Assembly (NCBI RefSeq): GCF_028768465.1
Contig: NZ_CP118225.1
Location: 3,949,001-4,013,000, forward strand
DNA: 64,000 bases
Origin: Rhodopirellula sp. P2
GTDB taxonomy: Bacteria; Planctomycetota; Planctomycetia; Pirellulales; Pirellulaceae
Direction of reading: 5' to 3'
Shown here piece by piece: positions 17,094 through 26,500 of the stretch. Every line of letters starts with the position of its first letter. Position 1 is the first letter of the stretch. The position numbers and the translations under genes were made by a program. The notes beneath the pieces were generated by a model. It saw nothing but the letters and a program-made list of their open reading frames with translations, was not told the DNA's origin and ran no database searches.

Positions 17094-18569
17094 ATGGAAC
17101 CTTCCTCCACGCCGGGCCCGGCGCGCAATGGTCGCCGTAGCAACCGACGCATGCGCCACCCAGACAAAGACGTCGATAAACGCGTTCGCGAGCTCGATGC
17201 GGAACGCGATCCGCTCTCGTTGCCCGAAGAGATTGTCAGTGAAGTGACACGCGCGGGCGGTCGAGTTGGCATTCCCGCGAAGGATCAATCCTCGAAGCAA
17301 GCGTTGAATATCAACGATTTGCAGAAGCTTGATCACGATGAGTTGCTGGCTCTGGCCGAAACGGAAGGCTTGCAAGAGATCGCAGCTTTGCCGCGGCAAG
17401 ATCTTGTCTTTCGCCTGCTGAAGGCGCGGATGAGCGCCAACGGTTTGATGTACGGCGAAGGCACGCTGGAAATCCTCCCCGACGGGTTCGGGTTCTTGCG
17501 AAGCGCGCAGTACCACTACCTTTCCTGTCCCGATGACATTTATGTCTCGCCCAGCCAGATTCGACGGTTTGGTCTGCACACGGGATCGCACGTTGCTGGA
17601 CAAATTCGTCCGCCCAAGGAAAACGAGCGTTACTTCGCGCTCCTTCGGATTGAAGCGATCAATCACGCCGATCCGATGCAGCGTCAGCGTCAGAAACCGT
17701 TTGACGATTTGACTCCGTTGCACCCGCGGGTGCGAATTGTCACTGAGTATGACGCACAAGAACTGAGCACACGGGTGGTCGACCTGTTCACGCCGATTGG
17801 ATTTGGCCAACGCGGATTGATCGTCAGCCCGCCACGCGCTGGCAAAACCATGTTGATGCAGAGTTTGGCTCGCGGTGTACTGAACAATTACCCGGACGCG
17901 TATGTCGTTGTGCTGCTGATCGATGAGCGGCCCGAGGAAGTCACAGACATGGAACGCGAGATCACTTCGCCGCAGTGTGAAGTGATCAGCAGCACGTTTG
18001 ATGAACCTCCGGCGCGACACATTCAAGTCGCTCAGATGGTTGTTGAAAAAGCCAAGCGAATGGTGGAGTCGGGAACCGATGTGGTCATCTTCCTGGATTC
18101 AATCACGCGATTGGCGCGGGCTTACAACAGTGACAGTGAATCAGCGACCGGCAAACTCTTGACGGGTGGCCTGGACGCGGGAGCCATGCAAAAACCAAAG
18201 TCCTTCTTTGGGTCGGCTCGAAAAGTCGAAGAAGGAGGCTCGCTCACGATCTTGGCGACCGCCTTGGTCGACACGGGCAGCCGCATGGACGATGTGATCT
18301 TTGAAGAATTCAAAGGCACCGGCAACTTGGAAATCGTTCTGGACCAAGACTTGGTGGCTCGACGAGTTTGGCCAGCCATTGATCTGACACGCAGCGGCAC
18401 ACGACGCGAAGAAATGTTGCTGGATCAAGAAGAGCACCGCCGGATCGAAACTTTGCGACGCGAGTTAGCGGATCATTCGCCGGTCGATTCCATGACGGAA
18501 CTGATCAAACGCATGCGGAAGACCCAGAACAACGCCGAGTTTCTGATGAGTGTTCAGCCTCAGGATTGA
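17094..18569 (+). CDS. rho: Transcription termination factor Rho
   Basis: A 491-residue Rho, longer than the ~419 of E. coli because of a basic N-terminal extension (about residues 1-65). The Rho N-terminal helical and RNA-binding domains follow ([19 protein letters not shown], then [13 protein letters not shown]). The ATPase domain has the P-loop [12 protein letters not shown] near residue 247, [28 protein letters not shown], and the R-loop region [13 protein letters not shown]. Rho hexamers load on C-rich RNA and terminate transcription. The ATG at 17094 is preceded by a long untranslated leader. It is followed after 58 bases by ribH. Confidence 0.96.
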   Translation: MEPSSTPGPARNGRRSNRRMRHPDKDVDKRVRELDAERDPLSLPEEIVSEVTRAGGRVGIPAKDQSSKQALNINDLQKLDHDELLALAETEGLQEIAALPRQDLVFRLLKARMSANGLMYGEGTLEILPDGFGFLRSAQYHYLSCPDDIYVSPSQIRRFGLHTGSHVAGQIRPPKENERYFALLRIEAINHADPMQRQRQKPFDDLTPLHPRVRIVTEYDAQELSTRVVDLFTPIGFGQRGLIVSPPRAGKTMLMQSLARGVLNNYPDAYVVVLLIDERPEEVTDMEREITSPQCEVISSTFDEPPARHIQVAQMVVEKAKRMVESGTDVVIFLDSITRLARAYNSDSESATGKLLTGGLDAGAMQKPKSFFGSARKVEEGGSLTILATALVDTGSRMDDVIFEEFKGTGNLEIVLDQDLVARRVWPAIDLTRSGTRREEMLLDQEEHRRIETLRRELADHSPVDSMTELIKRMRKTQNNAEFLMSVQPQD

Positions 18570-18627
18570 GGGCTTCACTCTCCCACTGACCAACTTTCTC
18601 ACCTCCAATTCTTCTTCGAGAATTCGA

Positions 18628-19095
18628 ATGCCCTCCATTGATGGAACCACAGGAAACCTGCCCAGCGGACGCGTCGCGATCATCGCCAGTCGGTACAACG
18701 CCAACATCTGCGATTCGATGGTCCAAGCGGCCTTGCAATCGCTCACCGACGCTGGAATTCCGGCGGACAAGCATTGGTTGATCCGTGTGCCAGGAGCCTG
18801 GGAATTGTGCTGGGCGGTGGAGCAAGCGTTCCAGCATGCCGATGTGATCGGTGCCATCACCCTGGGGTGCGTGATCAAAGGCGAAACCACTCATGATGAA
18901 CACATCAACCGCGCCGTCAGTGACACTCTGATGGAACAGTCAGTGCGATCCGGTCGTCCGATTGGGTTTGGGTTGTTGACTTGCAACACGGTCGAGCAAG
19001 CCATCCAGCGCAGCGGTGGGACGGTGGGCAACAAGGGGCACGAAGCCGCTGATGCGATGTTGGAAATGCTGCGTTTGCAAACCAAAATGCGTTAG
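18628..19095 (+). CDS. ribH: 6,7-dimethyl-8-ribityllumazine synthase
   Basis: A 155-residue lumazine synthase that joins 5-amino-6-ribitylaminouracil with dihydroxybutanone phosphate, the penultimate riboflavin step. Landmarks are VAIIASRYNANICDSM, VPGAWELCWAVEQA, GAITLGCVIKGETTHDEHI with the catalytic histidine, and GFGLLTCNTVEQAIQR. The length is normal for the family, which forms icosahedral or pentameric shells. The ATG at 18628 gives the standard N-terminus; an in-frame extension to 18550 has no homology. It follows rho by 58 bases and may share its transcript. No FMN riboswitch was recognised. Confidence 0.95.
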   Translation: MPSIDGTTGNLPSGRVAIIASRYNANICDSMVQAALQSLTDAGIPADKHWLIRVPGAWELCWAVEQAFQHADVIGAITLGCVIKGETTHDEHINRAVSDTLMEQSVRSGRPIGFGLLTCNTVEQAIQRSGGTVGNKGHEAADAMLEMLRLQTKMR

Positions 19096-19180
19096 GATTT
19101 GTGACTGAGTCGACGCTTTGCGAAGGGGACCAAACCGCGTTCGCAAGGAAGGGATTCTTCCGCCGCAACCGGAGCCGCAC

Positions 19181-20500
19181 ATGACTCGATTGTTCATCCA
19201 GTTCTATTGTGGCGTGCTGCTGATCTTGTTCATCGCTTGGGTGATTCAAGCGTACGTGTTCCGCGGCACGACGGAAGCTCAGAACATTTCGGTCATCGAA
19301 AGTGCGCTCAGTGGTGGGGCGCTGCTCGCTCGCGACGAGATTGTCGCCGGTGGCATGGACCATCTGGATGAGACCGTTGCCAGCATTCAAGCTCGTTTCG
19401 CGTACCCGGTCCACGTGGTCGATCGCTCCGAGCGACGGATCTCATCGACTCTCTTGCAGCGACTCGATGCTGGCGAGGCGGTGCTGTTTGGCGAGAGCAT
19501 GGAAGTGGCGCTTCCCAAAACACAATGGCTGGTCGAGTTGGGACCGCTGCCTCGGTTCGCTGGTCCACGCCGCAGTGACATCCTGCTGGGGTTGGGAAGC
19601 GTCTTTGGGTTGGTCGCGATGGCCATTGCGATCTTGATGCGACCCATTGCTCGGCAGTTTCGCAGCGTCGAGCAGACGGCGCTGGCGATCGCGGAAGGTG
19701 ACTTTTCCGCTCGGATCAAAGACACAGGCCGTCGTCGCAGCCTGCCGATTGTAGGGGCGTTCAACACGATGGCCGAACGTGTGGAGTCACTGCTGCAGTC
19801 GCAGAAGGAGTTGCTGCAAGCGGTCTCACACGAGTTTCGAACGCCACTCGCTCGGATCAAATTTGCAACCGAACTGGTGCGGTCCGCCGACAGCGAAGAG
19901 AAACGCAATCAGCGAATTGATTCGATCGACGATGCGACCGACAAACTTGATGACTTGGTCGCTGAACTGCTCCACTACACACGCACAGACGAGCAATCGC
20001 AAGTTGCACCTCGCGAACGGGTTTCCGCGCAAGCAATCGCCGTGGACGCGATTGGGCAACACGCTCCCTTGCATCCCAACATCCGCTTCGACTCGCCCAC
20101 CGGTTCGGAAGCCATTGATTTGGTGACGTACGAAGCCGGTTTGGTTCGAGCCCTCGGCAACCTGGTTGGCAACGCGGGCAAGTACGCCAACTCACAGGTT
20201 CGCGTGACCATCACCGGCCAATCCAATCGCGTTCGGTTTCTGGTCGAAGACGACGGGCCTGGAGTCCCTGCAGCGGATCGGCGGTTCATCTTCGAGCCCT
20301 TTCATCGCCTGTCGGGGGACTCGCAACCTGGAACGGGATTGGGGCTCGCCCTCGTGCGACGCATCTGCCGGCGACTGGGAGGCGCTGTCACAGTGGACGA
20401 CAGCCCACTGGGTGGAGCTGCGTTTCAAATCGAACTGCCACAAAGTTTGCTGCCGATGCCTCCTCATCACTCGGTGCCAGCTCGAACCGAAGACCGTTGA
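19181..20500 (+). CDS. Membrane sensor histidine kinase (RstB/CpxA type)
   Basis: About 439 residues. Two membrane helices (near residues 5-25 and 130-150) bracket a periplasmic sensor of about 100 residues. HAMP follows (ALAIAEGDFSARIKD), then the HisKA domain with the phospho-accepting histidine in AVSHEFRTPLARIKF near residue 217, and the HATPase domain with N (NLVGNAGKYAN), G1 (DDGPGVPAADRRFIFEPF) and G2 (GTGLGLALVRRI) boxes. The ATG at 19181 is supported by GGAG 6 bases upstream. No response regulator gene lies next to it, so the partner must be elsewhere. Ligand unknown. Confidence 0.9.
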   Translation: MTRLFIQFYCGVLLILFIAWVIQAYVFRGTTEAQNISVIESALSGGALLARDEIVAGGMDHLDETVASIQARFAYPVHVVDRSERRISSTLLQRLDAGEAVLFGESMEVALPKTQWLVELGPLPRFAGPRRSDILLGLGSVFGLVAMAIAILMRPIARQFRSVEQTALAIAEGDFSARIKDTGRRRSLPIVGAFNTMAERVESLLQSQKELLQAVSHEFRTPLARIKFATELVRSADSEEKRNQRIDSIDDATDKLDDLVAELLHYTRTDEQSQVAPRERVSAQAIAVDAIGQHAPLHPNIRFDSPTGSEAIDLVTYEAGLVRALGNLVGNAGKYANSQVRVTITGQSNRVRFLVEDDGPGVPAADRRFIFEPFHRLSGDSQPGTGLGLALVRRICRRLGGAVTVDDSPLGGAAFQIELPQSLLPMPPHHSVPARTEDR

Positions 20501-20590
20501 TCGCGGTTAAAATGAAAGCGGAGCGAAGGAATCGCTGCGGCGACGTTCTTTGCAGTCCGCGATCTGGTCATCCCTTTCTGAGGCAAAAAC

Positions 20591-21172
20591 ATGAGCACCC
20601 AGTTGCCCTCGACCAGCAGACCAGCAAACTTCCGCAGGCGACTCTTGTTTCTCGCCGCGTTGATCGTTTTCATCGGTGTCCCGGCGTACTTGGAATTCAA
20701 ACTTCGACGTCCCGTCGGAGAGGGACCAGCCGGTCCACGGATTTCGATTGAACCGTTCGAATCCGCTTGGACTGAGCGCCGAGTGCATCTGCTCGGGATC
20801 GGCGACAGCGTCACGCGAGGCCTGGGGGCGAACTCGAAATCACATTCTTACTTCGAACGCTTGCGCCAGAATCCAAAGGACGAATGGCCGGACATGCGAG
20901 GCAAGCATTTGTCCGCGGTCCTGCCGAATCTGAGCGTTTCCAACGTCGCGGTTTCCGGGTCCACTTCGCTGGACCATGAACGCATCATCGAGACGGAAAT
21001 CGAACCATTCGATGCGGATGTGTTTGATTCATTGGACGAAGGCACGCCAGAACTGAGTCACCGAAATGCCTCCGCTCTGACGTCGCTTGGTCGTTGGCAT
21101 TCGTCTCAGTCGGAGATCGACGCCAGGCTCGTTGGCATCCCTTCGCAATCGAATTTGGCTTGGACGGATTGA
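20591..21172 (+). pseudogene. Truncated SGNH/GDSL hydrolase
   Basis: A 193-residue frame that begins as a membrane-anchored SGNH hydrolase: a hydrophobic helix at residues 18-36, block I LLGIGDSVTRGLGANSKSHS, then SNVAVSGSTSLDHE with the block II glycine, and IEPFDADVF. Homology stops there, near base 21032. The remaining ~46 residues look random, and blocks III and V with the Asn and the Asp-His pair are missing. The downstream part has been replaced by the 3' end of the convergent gene, which overlaps it by 67 bases. This suggests a deletion or rearrangement left a fragment, probably without activity. Confidence 0.65.
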
Positions 21173-22446
21173 TCGGTCAGCGAGATCACCCAGAGGCTCG
21201 CGTCGCCGGGGTTGGTGATCGCGATCTGGCGTCCTCGCGGCAGGAAGACGGCGTCGTGATGGCCGAAGTGACCTTCGATCTGGCTCGGTCCCACCGCGAT
21301 CGGTGCACCCGCTTTGGCGTCGGAGAAATCTCCATTGCCGTCGGGATCCAGTTCCACCACGTAGAGCTGATCGTTTTCAGGGGCCACTTTCGATTCGGCA
21401 AAACACAATGCGAGCGGTCGTCCGCCGGAGCCTTTGCCGACGATCGGTGTCCGCAGCGACTGATCGCTGGCAAGTTCCATCGGCATCGATTGGATCTTGG
21501 GTTGATCGCTCGAGGCATCGATGAAGCAGAGCAATGATTGATCCGCTTTGCCACTGGTGAAGACGACCTTGTCACCGAGAGTCGCAAACGCCCCCGTGCG
21601 GAGAGGGTTGCCATCCGAGTCCGTGCCGATTTCAAGCTGATTGACTTGCACAGAATCGGCCGCGTCGTCAACTTCCAAGTCTGCTTCGACCCAGCAGATG
21701 CCTTCGGCGGGCGCGAAGAAGACTTTGCCGTTGCAAGATGTCGCCCCGTGCAGGCCGCCTGTGGGGCAATCGAGCCGATATCCCTTGCCCTTGTTTTCTG
21801 CCAAACCGACCACGTCGACTCGTCCCGCATCGTCACCTTGGCCGTGAATCCAAGTGCTGTACGCGACCTTTCCATCGGCCACCGCCAGCGTGATGTGGCC
21901 TCCACCACCTTCATGGAACTGCCCTGCGGCCGCGGGCGTCTTGGCTTGTCGAACACTTTTCGCGTTCATCACGGTGAAGCCATTGCGTTGATCGTTTGCC
22001 ATCACAAACGATTGTCCGTAGCGATACAGGTGAGCTGGGTTGCCCTGGCCGTCGTCGATCAATTGGGAGTGCACCGAGGGCGGTGCTGGAAAACGCCAGT
22101 GGAAGTGATCGCCGTGTGCCTCTTGGGTGGCACCCGATTCGATCGCAACCCAACCACTGCCGATGTCACCGTCTGCTTCGTCACGCACGCCAACGACGAG
22201 CAGCCCGTCATCGATTTGCATCTGAACCAGCGTCTGCTCGTCCACATCCAGTTTGGGGAAGCCTTCAATGGCCCGCTCTTCCAGTGAGTATCCCGCCTTT
22301 GTCTTTTGAAGGTCGCCCCATTTCAGGGCTGCACTGGAGTGGTCTTGCCAAAAGAGACGGGCGATCGTGCGTCCTTCCGCGTGGAGGTTTGAATTGCCGC
22401 ACCAGGAGAGCGCCGCCAAGGTCAAGATGAATGTTCGAATGGTCAT
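21106..22446 (-). CDS. Exported beta-propeller-like protein
   Basis: A 446-residue protein with a signal peptide ending near SNLHAEG. The rest is beta-rich with repeated segments such as LHGATSCNGKVFFAPAEG, GAFATLGDKVVFTSG and HHDAVFLPRGRQIAITN, as in seven-bladed propellers. HGDHFHWRF and HEGGGGHITLA are histidine-rich and could bind metal. No enzyme signature is seen; some planctomycete homologues are annotated only as hypothetical. It starts 18 bases after the lipoprotein gene and completes a DUF1559-lipoprotein-exported protein operon. Localisation outside the cytoplasm is inferred from the signal peptide. Confidence 0.75.
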   Translation of the reverse strand: MTIRTFILTLAALSWCGNSNLHAEGRTIARLFWQDHSSAALKWGDLQKTKAGYSLEERAIEGFPKLDVDEQTLVQMQIDDGLLVVGVRDEADGDIGSGWVAIESGATQEAHGDHFHWRFPAPPSVHSQLIDDGQGNPAHLYRYGQSFVMANDQRNGFTVMNAKSVRQAKTPAAAGQFHEGGGGHITLAVADGKVAYSTWIHGQGDDAGRVDVVGLAENKGKGYRLDCPTGGLHGATSCNGKVFFAPAEGICWVEADLEVDDAADSVQVNQLEIGTDSDGNPLRTGAFATLGDKVVFTSGKADQSLLCFIDASSDQPKIQSMPMELASDQSLRTPIVGKGSGGRPLALCFAESKVAPENDQLYVVELDPDGNGDFSDAKAGAPIAVGPSQIEGHFGHHDAVFLPRGRQIAITNPGDASLWVISLTDQSVQAKFDCEGMPTSLASISD

Positions 22447-22464
22447 GGTTGATTGTTTTGGAAG

Positions 22465-22884
22465 TCAATGAATGGAGGAAAGGGATTGAACGGCGCGTCG
22501 TGGCAGCTCAATCGTTTGTTGAGGGGTTTCGGAGAACGGTTTCAATCGAAGCGAATCGCAGAGCTTTTCCATCACGGAAGCCTTCAGCATCCAGCCGCCA
22601 TCGCTGATCGATTCCATCGCGACGACATAGCTCTCCGGTTCAGGGGATGGCAATGCGTGGAAGTGGGCCACTCCACGTGAATTGGTGACAGCTCGATCGA
22701 GCGTGGCGCCACCGGGGGACTGTTTCAGTAGCACCTGCACATTGGCGAGCGGTGTGCCGTCGTAGACGACCGTCACGAATGTGGTGGATGCCGTTGTCGT
22801 CTTCGGCGACGTTCCATCGCAGCCGGTGACCGCGATCGCGGCTCCGGCCAGCAGGAGCGCCCCAGCGTGTGTGATCACGGCCAC
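22465..22884 (-). CDS. Lipoprotein with carboxypeptidase-regulatory/transthyretin-like domain
   Basis: About 139 residues. A signal sequence ends in a lipobox (AVTGC), then a single beta-sandwich domain with [18 protein letters not shown] and [15 protein letters not shown], typical of the carboxypeptidase regulatory-like fold common in planctomycete lipoproteins. Two GTG starts are possible: 22884, with AGAGG 7 bases upstream, or 22878, whose GTGA overlaps the DUF1559 stop. Either way it overlaps the upstream gene and is likely translationally coupled. Function unknown. Confidence 0.75.
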   Translation of the reverse strand: MAVITHAGALLLAGAAIAVTGCDGTSPKTTTASTTFVTVVYDGTPLANVQVLLKQSPGGATLDRAVTNSRGVAHFHALPSPEPESYVVAMESISDGGWMLKASVMEKLCDSLRLKPFSETPQQTIELPRRAVQSLSSIH

Positions 22885-23930
22885 TGAACAACCTCTTTGC
22901 CGTCGCGTGAAAACAAGGCGTGGTACAGCGTTCGGTCGATCGAATCGGTCAAGAAGTGAACGCTGCCGTCCAGCATCGCGTGCATCGAACCGCCGGTGTG
23001 ATAGGACCGCGAGGAATAAAACCCGCGACCGTGCATGCCCACATCGGGGATCGACGAGTTTGGTGTCATGTAGCCGTTGATCACGGTGGCGTAGGGCACA
23101 CCCCGGATCCAGCATGACCCCCGATTACCGGTGTAAGAACTGATTTTCGCGGGGAAGACCGTTTCTAAATCCGGATTCAGGATCAACGTGCCACCGTCCA
23201 CGAACCCTGGATTGGGGGCGGTGTTGGCCGACGTGCCACTCCAGTTCGCGATCCGGCGATGTGGCCCTGCGGGTGTGGGTTCGGTCAGGCCGCTGGTTTG
23301 ATCGCCCATCACCGTTTCGGCTAGTAGCACGGTTTGGCTGGTGCCGTCCAAGCAATCGCGGAATTTGGCCCAGGAGTTCTCCCACACCATCCCGTCGGTT
23401 CGATAGCGATCGTCGTAGTGGGTGTCGGTTCCGCTGCCGTAACTGAACATGTAGCTCAGGCCGCCGGAATAGCCGTTGGTTCCGTCCGCAAACGTGGTGC
23501 TGAATTTCGGGTCACCGACATCGCTGGGGCAGAGGAACGTTGGGACCACCTTTTCAACGGCTTCGCGAAGAGCCGGATTGAAGCTTGACGCCCAAGGAGG
23601 GCCGGTCAGCAACGGTTGTTCAAAGTCGATCAATTCACTCAGGCCGGCCTGTTCGATGTAAGGCAGCACGCGAGCTTGAGCGGAGAAGCTGCTGGATCCC
23701 GTCATCGCAGGGATGCATTTGAACGAGCTCTCGTAGTTGTGTGTCGCCAACGCGATTTGTTTCATGTTGTTGCTGCACGACATGCGTCGCGCCGCTTCGC
23801 GAGCGGCTTGGACGGCCGGCAACAGCAGGGCGATCAAAATGCCGATGATGGCAATGACCACCAGCAGTTCAACCAATGTGAACGCGTCGCGAGATCGTTC
23901 GCGTCGTGTTGGAGGTGGAATGGATTTCAT
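22875..23930 (-). CDS. DUF1559 pseudopilin-like protein
   Basis: About 351 residues, with a prepilin-type leader ([19 protein letters not shown]) and the family signature [20 protein letters not shown]. The C-terminal motif is [20 protein letters not shown], the H-x9-DG-type end. The DNA around the signature is close to that of the DUF1559 gene at 10302-11498, as expected for a paralogue. The ATG at 23930 gives the short basic leader; the upstream extension lacks homology. It heads an operon with a lipoprotein and a beta-propeller-like protein. Function of the family is unknown. Confidence 0.9.
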   Translation of the reverse strand: MKSIPPPTRRERSRDAFTLVELLVVIAIIGILIALLLPAVQAAREAARRMSCSNNMKQIALATHNYESSFKCIPAMTGSSSFSAQARVLPYIEQAGLSELIDFEQPLLTGPPWASSFNPALREAVEKVVPTFLCPSDVGDPKFSTTFADGTNGYSGGLSYMFSYGSGTDTHYDDRYRTDGMVWENSWAKFRDCLDGTSQTVLLAETVMGDQTSGLTEPTPAGPHRRIANWSGTSANTAPNPGFVDGGTLILNPDLETVFPAKISSYTGNRGSCWIRGVPYATVINGYMTPNSSIPDVGMHGRGFYSSRSYHTGGSMHAMLDGSVHFLTDSIDRTLYHALFSRDGKEVVQWP

Positions 23931-24237
23931 GAGGTTGGGATTGGGTGAGTGCGCAGAAAGATGGTAGAGGCCCCGCGTGGCGCGCACGTCGATCGACACA
24001 GGTTTGGTCGGACCGGGCGCCGCTCGTCCGCGAACGCACACGCGAGGCAATGGATGAAGTCGAATCGCTATTCGAGTCACGATCATTTCTTGCCCGCCCA
24101 TCCGTCGCCGGTTGGCGTGCCGATCTTGCAGATGGCTGTTGACGATTGATTGCCAATTCAACGGTTGGCAGCAAACGATCAACGCGTACCGCCGGCGCGA
24201 ACGCAAGCGAATTCAGCAAGAGCGAAGTGACAGTGAC

Positions 24238-24762
24238 TCAGACTCGAGTCACGGGTGGGCCACGAAGAGGTGGCCAAGAGATGGACGGATCCACATCCGC
24301 CGAGATGCAGGTCGGCCAAGCTGTGAACTCAAGCCATTCGCAGCTGAACGCTGCTTGGTTTTGATCGACCAAGCCACCTGGAGCCGCGAGCGATTGACAG
24401 ATCCAGCACGAATGAGAATCGTGCGGGGAATGTGATTCGTTGGCGTATTCGCTTGACGTCGCAAGCGAGTCTTGCGGAGAAGCGATCGGCGTCGCTGCCT
24501 CGCCAGCATGCGAATGACAGCAGTGATCGTGTGCGTGACTTGCGTTGGGCGCAAGCGGTTGAACCGCATTCCCAAGTGGACCGTTTTCGCGGTCACAGTG
24601 CCCGTGTTCATGGGCATGGTGCGAAGAATGTCCGTGATCGCAGCGATCGTGACCGCAGACGTCATGGTTGCACGTGGCAACATGCAACCAAGCCGGTGCA
24701 TGGCCGAGCAACAGCGTGACGCTGAGCAAGAAAGTCGTGAAGGGACGGATCGACGGAACCAC
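24238..24762 (-). CDS. Histidine/cysteine-rich exported protein
   Basis: A 174-residue protein with an N-terminal signal-like helix (FTTFLLSVTLLLGHAPAW), then a stretch with about 19 histidines, many in HxH or HH patterns (HGHSSHHAHEHGHCD, SHAHDHCCHSHAG), and a CWIC motif near residue 124. Such composition suggests binding of zinc, copper or nickel outside the cytoplasm. The start is a GTG. Similar proteins often sit by heavy-metal efflux genes, but none is in this window. It could instead be a storage or chaperone protein; no family is recognised. Confidence 0.65.
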   Translation of the reverse strand: MVPSIRPFTTFLLSVTLLLGHAPAWLHVATCNHDVCGHDRCDHGHSSHHAHEHGHCDRENGPLGNAVQPLAPNASHAHDHCCHSHAGEAATPIASPQDSLATSSEYANESHSPHDSHSCWICQSLAAPGGLVDQNQAAFSCEWLEFTAWPTCISADVDPSISWPPLRGPPVTRV

Positions 24763-25008
24763 TGTTCACCCAAACGGGAGATCACTGAATTGGAAATGCA
24801 GGTCCGACCAAAGACTTCGAACTAGCATACGCAATCATCGCGTCTTTGGTTTAGCCCTCTTTCCAAATTTTTCTGAACCTGAGCAACAATCACCTGAACT
24901 GCTTTGGCAGAGGCGAGGGCGCCCAGGAGATCCAGGACCCGCAATCAGCCGCGAATTCCAACGAGGCGGCAATTTCAAAGAGGCGGCATCGCGTCGGAGC
25001 GAATTGGG

Positions 25009-26382
25009 CTAGAACCAGATTTCGCTCAACTCACCGGATTCAAGCTCGTTGGCGTAGCTCAAGTAATAGTTCCGGTTGGGGGCGTTGTATTCCTGGGCGG
25101 CCAACCCTCGCAGGGCTGCGATTTTGACTTTGCGAGCCAGTTTTCGGTCGCCGTCATCGAGCCATTTCAGGTGGTCTGACAGTTCCAGTGCCCATTGATA
25201 GTCGCCCTGGTCCAAGGCAGCTTGCATTTGTTCGGTCAGCCGGTCCGTGCCTCCCGCAAGCTCGGCGATCTTGTGAGCTTTGGTTTTCGGTTCCAAGGGA
25301 TTGAGTGTCGTGGGGTTCCCATCGAACCAACCGAGCAAGCCTGAGTAGATCGCTCGCACGGCGTGAGGCACCGATCCATAGAACTCAATCAGGTACGGTT
25401 TGTCTTTCAGGTCGGCGTGCAGTTCGACTTCGTGAGCGATTTGGTCAGGGCTCTTGCCAGCATTGATGCCGCGAACGGTTTGGTCATACACGCTTCGGAT
25501 CGCTTGGCTGTAATCCGTCAGTGCGGTCACAGCGGCGTCGGCATCCAGGATTGGCATCGTGTGCCCGGGCACCACGCAGTGAGGTTGAAACTCAGCCATT
25601 TTCGCGACGCTCTGAGACCAGTTCAGCACGTCTCGATACGCCGTCCCGCGAATCGCGTACAGATTGGGAAACGAACTGTAGAAGTTGTCCCCTGAGAACA
25701 AGACCTTCTCGTTGGGCAGCCAGATGAACATCGCATCGTCGGTTTCGCCGGGGGCGATGTGCATCTCAATCTCGACGTCCGCAATCGTCGTTTTCAGCCC
25801 ATTGTCCGGAATCTTGATCGTGGGCGGTAGAAAGCCTTTTCCACCATCGCCGTCTGCCGTCAGAGCGGGGGCGACCCCACGATTCGTGCTCTCCACCGGC
25901 GAGAGCTTTCGGCCGAACTGACGCACGTTTCGTTTTTGCTTGACTGGTCCAGCTGCTTGGGTCGCGCCCTCAGCAGATCCGAAGTTTTGAGTCCCATAAA
26001 TGTCCGGCATCTCATCGCCGACAAACGCACTGGCACCGCCGATATGGTCGCCATGGCTGTGCGTGTAAAGAATCGCTTTGACGGGTTTGTCACTGTGGGC
26101 ACGCAAAGCCTGCAAGGCGGCTTTGGCGCTCGAGGGGCCCATCAAGGTGTCGATGATGATGACACCATCCGTGCCGACAATCATCGACGTGTTGGCACCG
26201 TGGAATCCAACGGCTGTGAACACGTTGTCGGTGACCTGGACCACGCCTTTCTGAAATTGCTGCTGCTGTGAATTCAGCATCTTCAAGGCGAGCTTTGGAT
26301 CCACCTGTGTGTCCCCCTGGACAACTCCGGTTGCGAGCGTGGAAAAAAACAACAGCAACAGTGCTTTGAGGTCGATCGACAT
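25009..26382 (-). CDS. Exported metallo-beta-lactamase-fold hydrolase (alkylsulfatase-like)
   Basis: About 457 residues with a signal peptide (LLLLFFSTLATGVVQG). The metal-binding motif THSHGDHIGG (HxHxDH) near residue 130 defines the MBL fold, and GETDDAMFIWLPNEKVLFSGDNFY with HCVVPGHTMP supplies further ligands. The C-terminal half (RAIYSGLLGWFDGNPTTLNP and helical repeats) matches the dimerisation domain of SdsA1/BDS1-type alkylsulfatases, which hydrolyse alkyl sulfates such as SDS. The ATG at 26382 gives a clean signal peptide. It is followed by the NmrA gene at 26501 upstream on the same strand, 118 bases away. Substrate not certain. Confidence 0.85.
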   Translation of the reverse strand: MSIDLKALLLLFFSTLATGVVQGDTQVDPKLALKMLNSQQQQFQKGVVQVTDNVFTAVGFHGANTSMIVGTDGVIIIDTLMGPSSAKAALQALRAHSDKPVKAILYTHSHGDHIGGASAFVGDEMPDIYGTQNFGSAEGATQAAGPVKQKRNVRQFGRKLSPVESTNRGVAPALTADGDGGKGFLPPTIKIPDNGLKTTIADVEIEMHIAPGETDDAMFIWLPNEKVLFSGDNFYSSFPNLYAIRGTAYRDVLNWSQSVAKMAEFQPHCVVPGHTMPILDADAAVTALTDYSQAIRSVYDQTVRGINAGKSPDQIAHEVELHADLKDKPYLIEFYGSVPHAVRAIYSGLLGWFDGNPTTLNPLEPKTKAHKIAELAGGTDRLTEQMQAALDQGDYQWALELSDHLKWLDDGDRKLARKVKIAALRGLAAQEYNAPNRNYYLSYANELESGELSEIWF

Positions 26383-26500
26383 CTGCGAGTGTCCTTGCGT
26401 TGAATGTTGGATTGGAAAAGAGGGTGAGTGTCGGAGGGAGGCGTGTTGCCAATTCCCTACGGGGCCGCGTGCGGCAGACCGGCAATTCGTCACTTGCTGT

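Noticed and set aside
18570-18627. FMN riboswitch before ribH
   Set aside because: The gap is only 58 bases, too short for the ~120-base aptamer, and no motif is seen.
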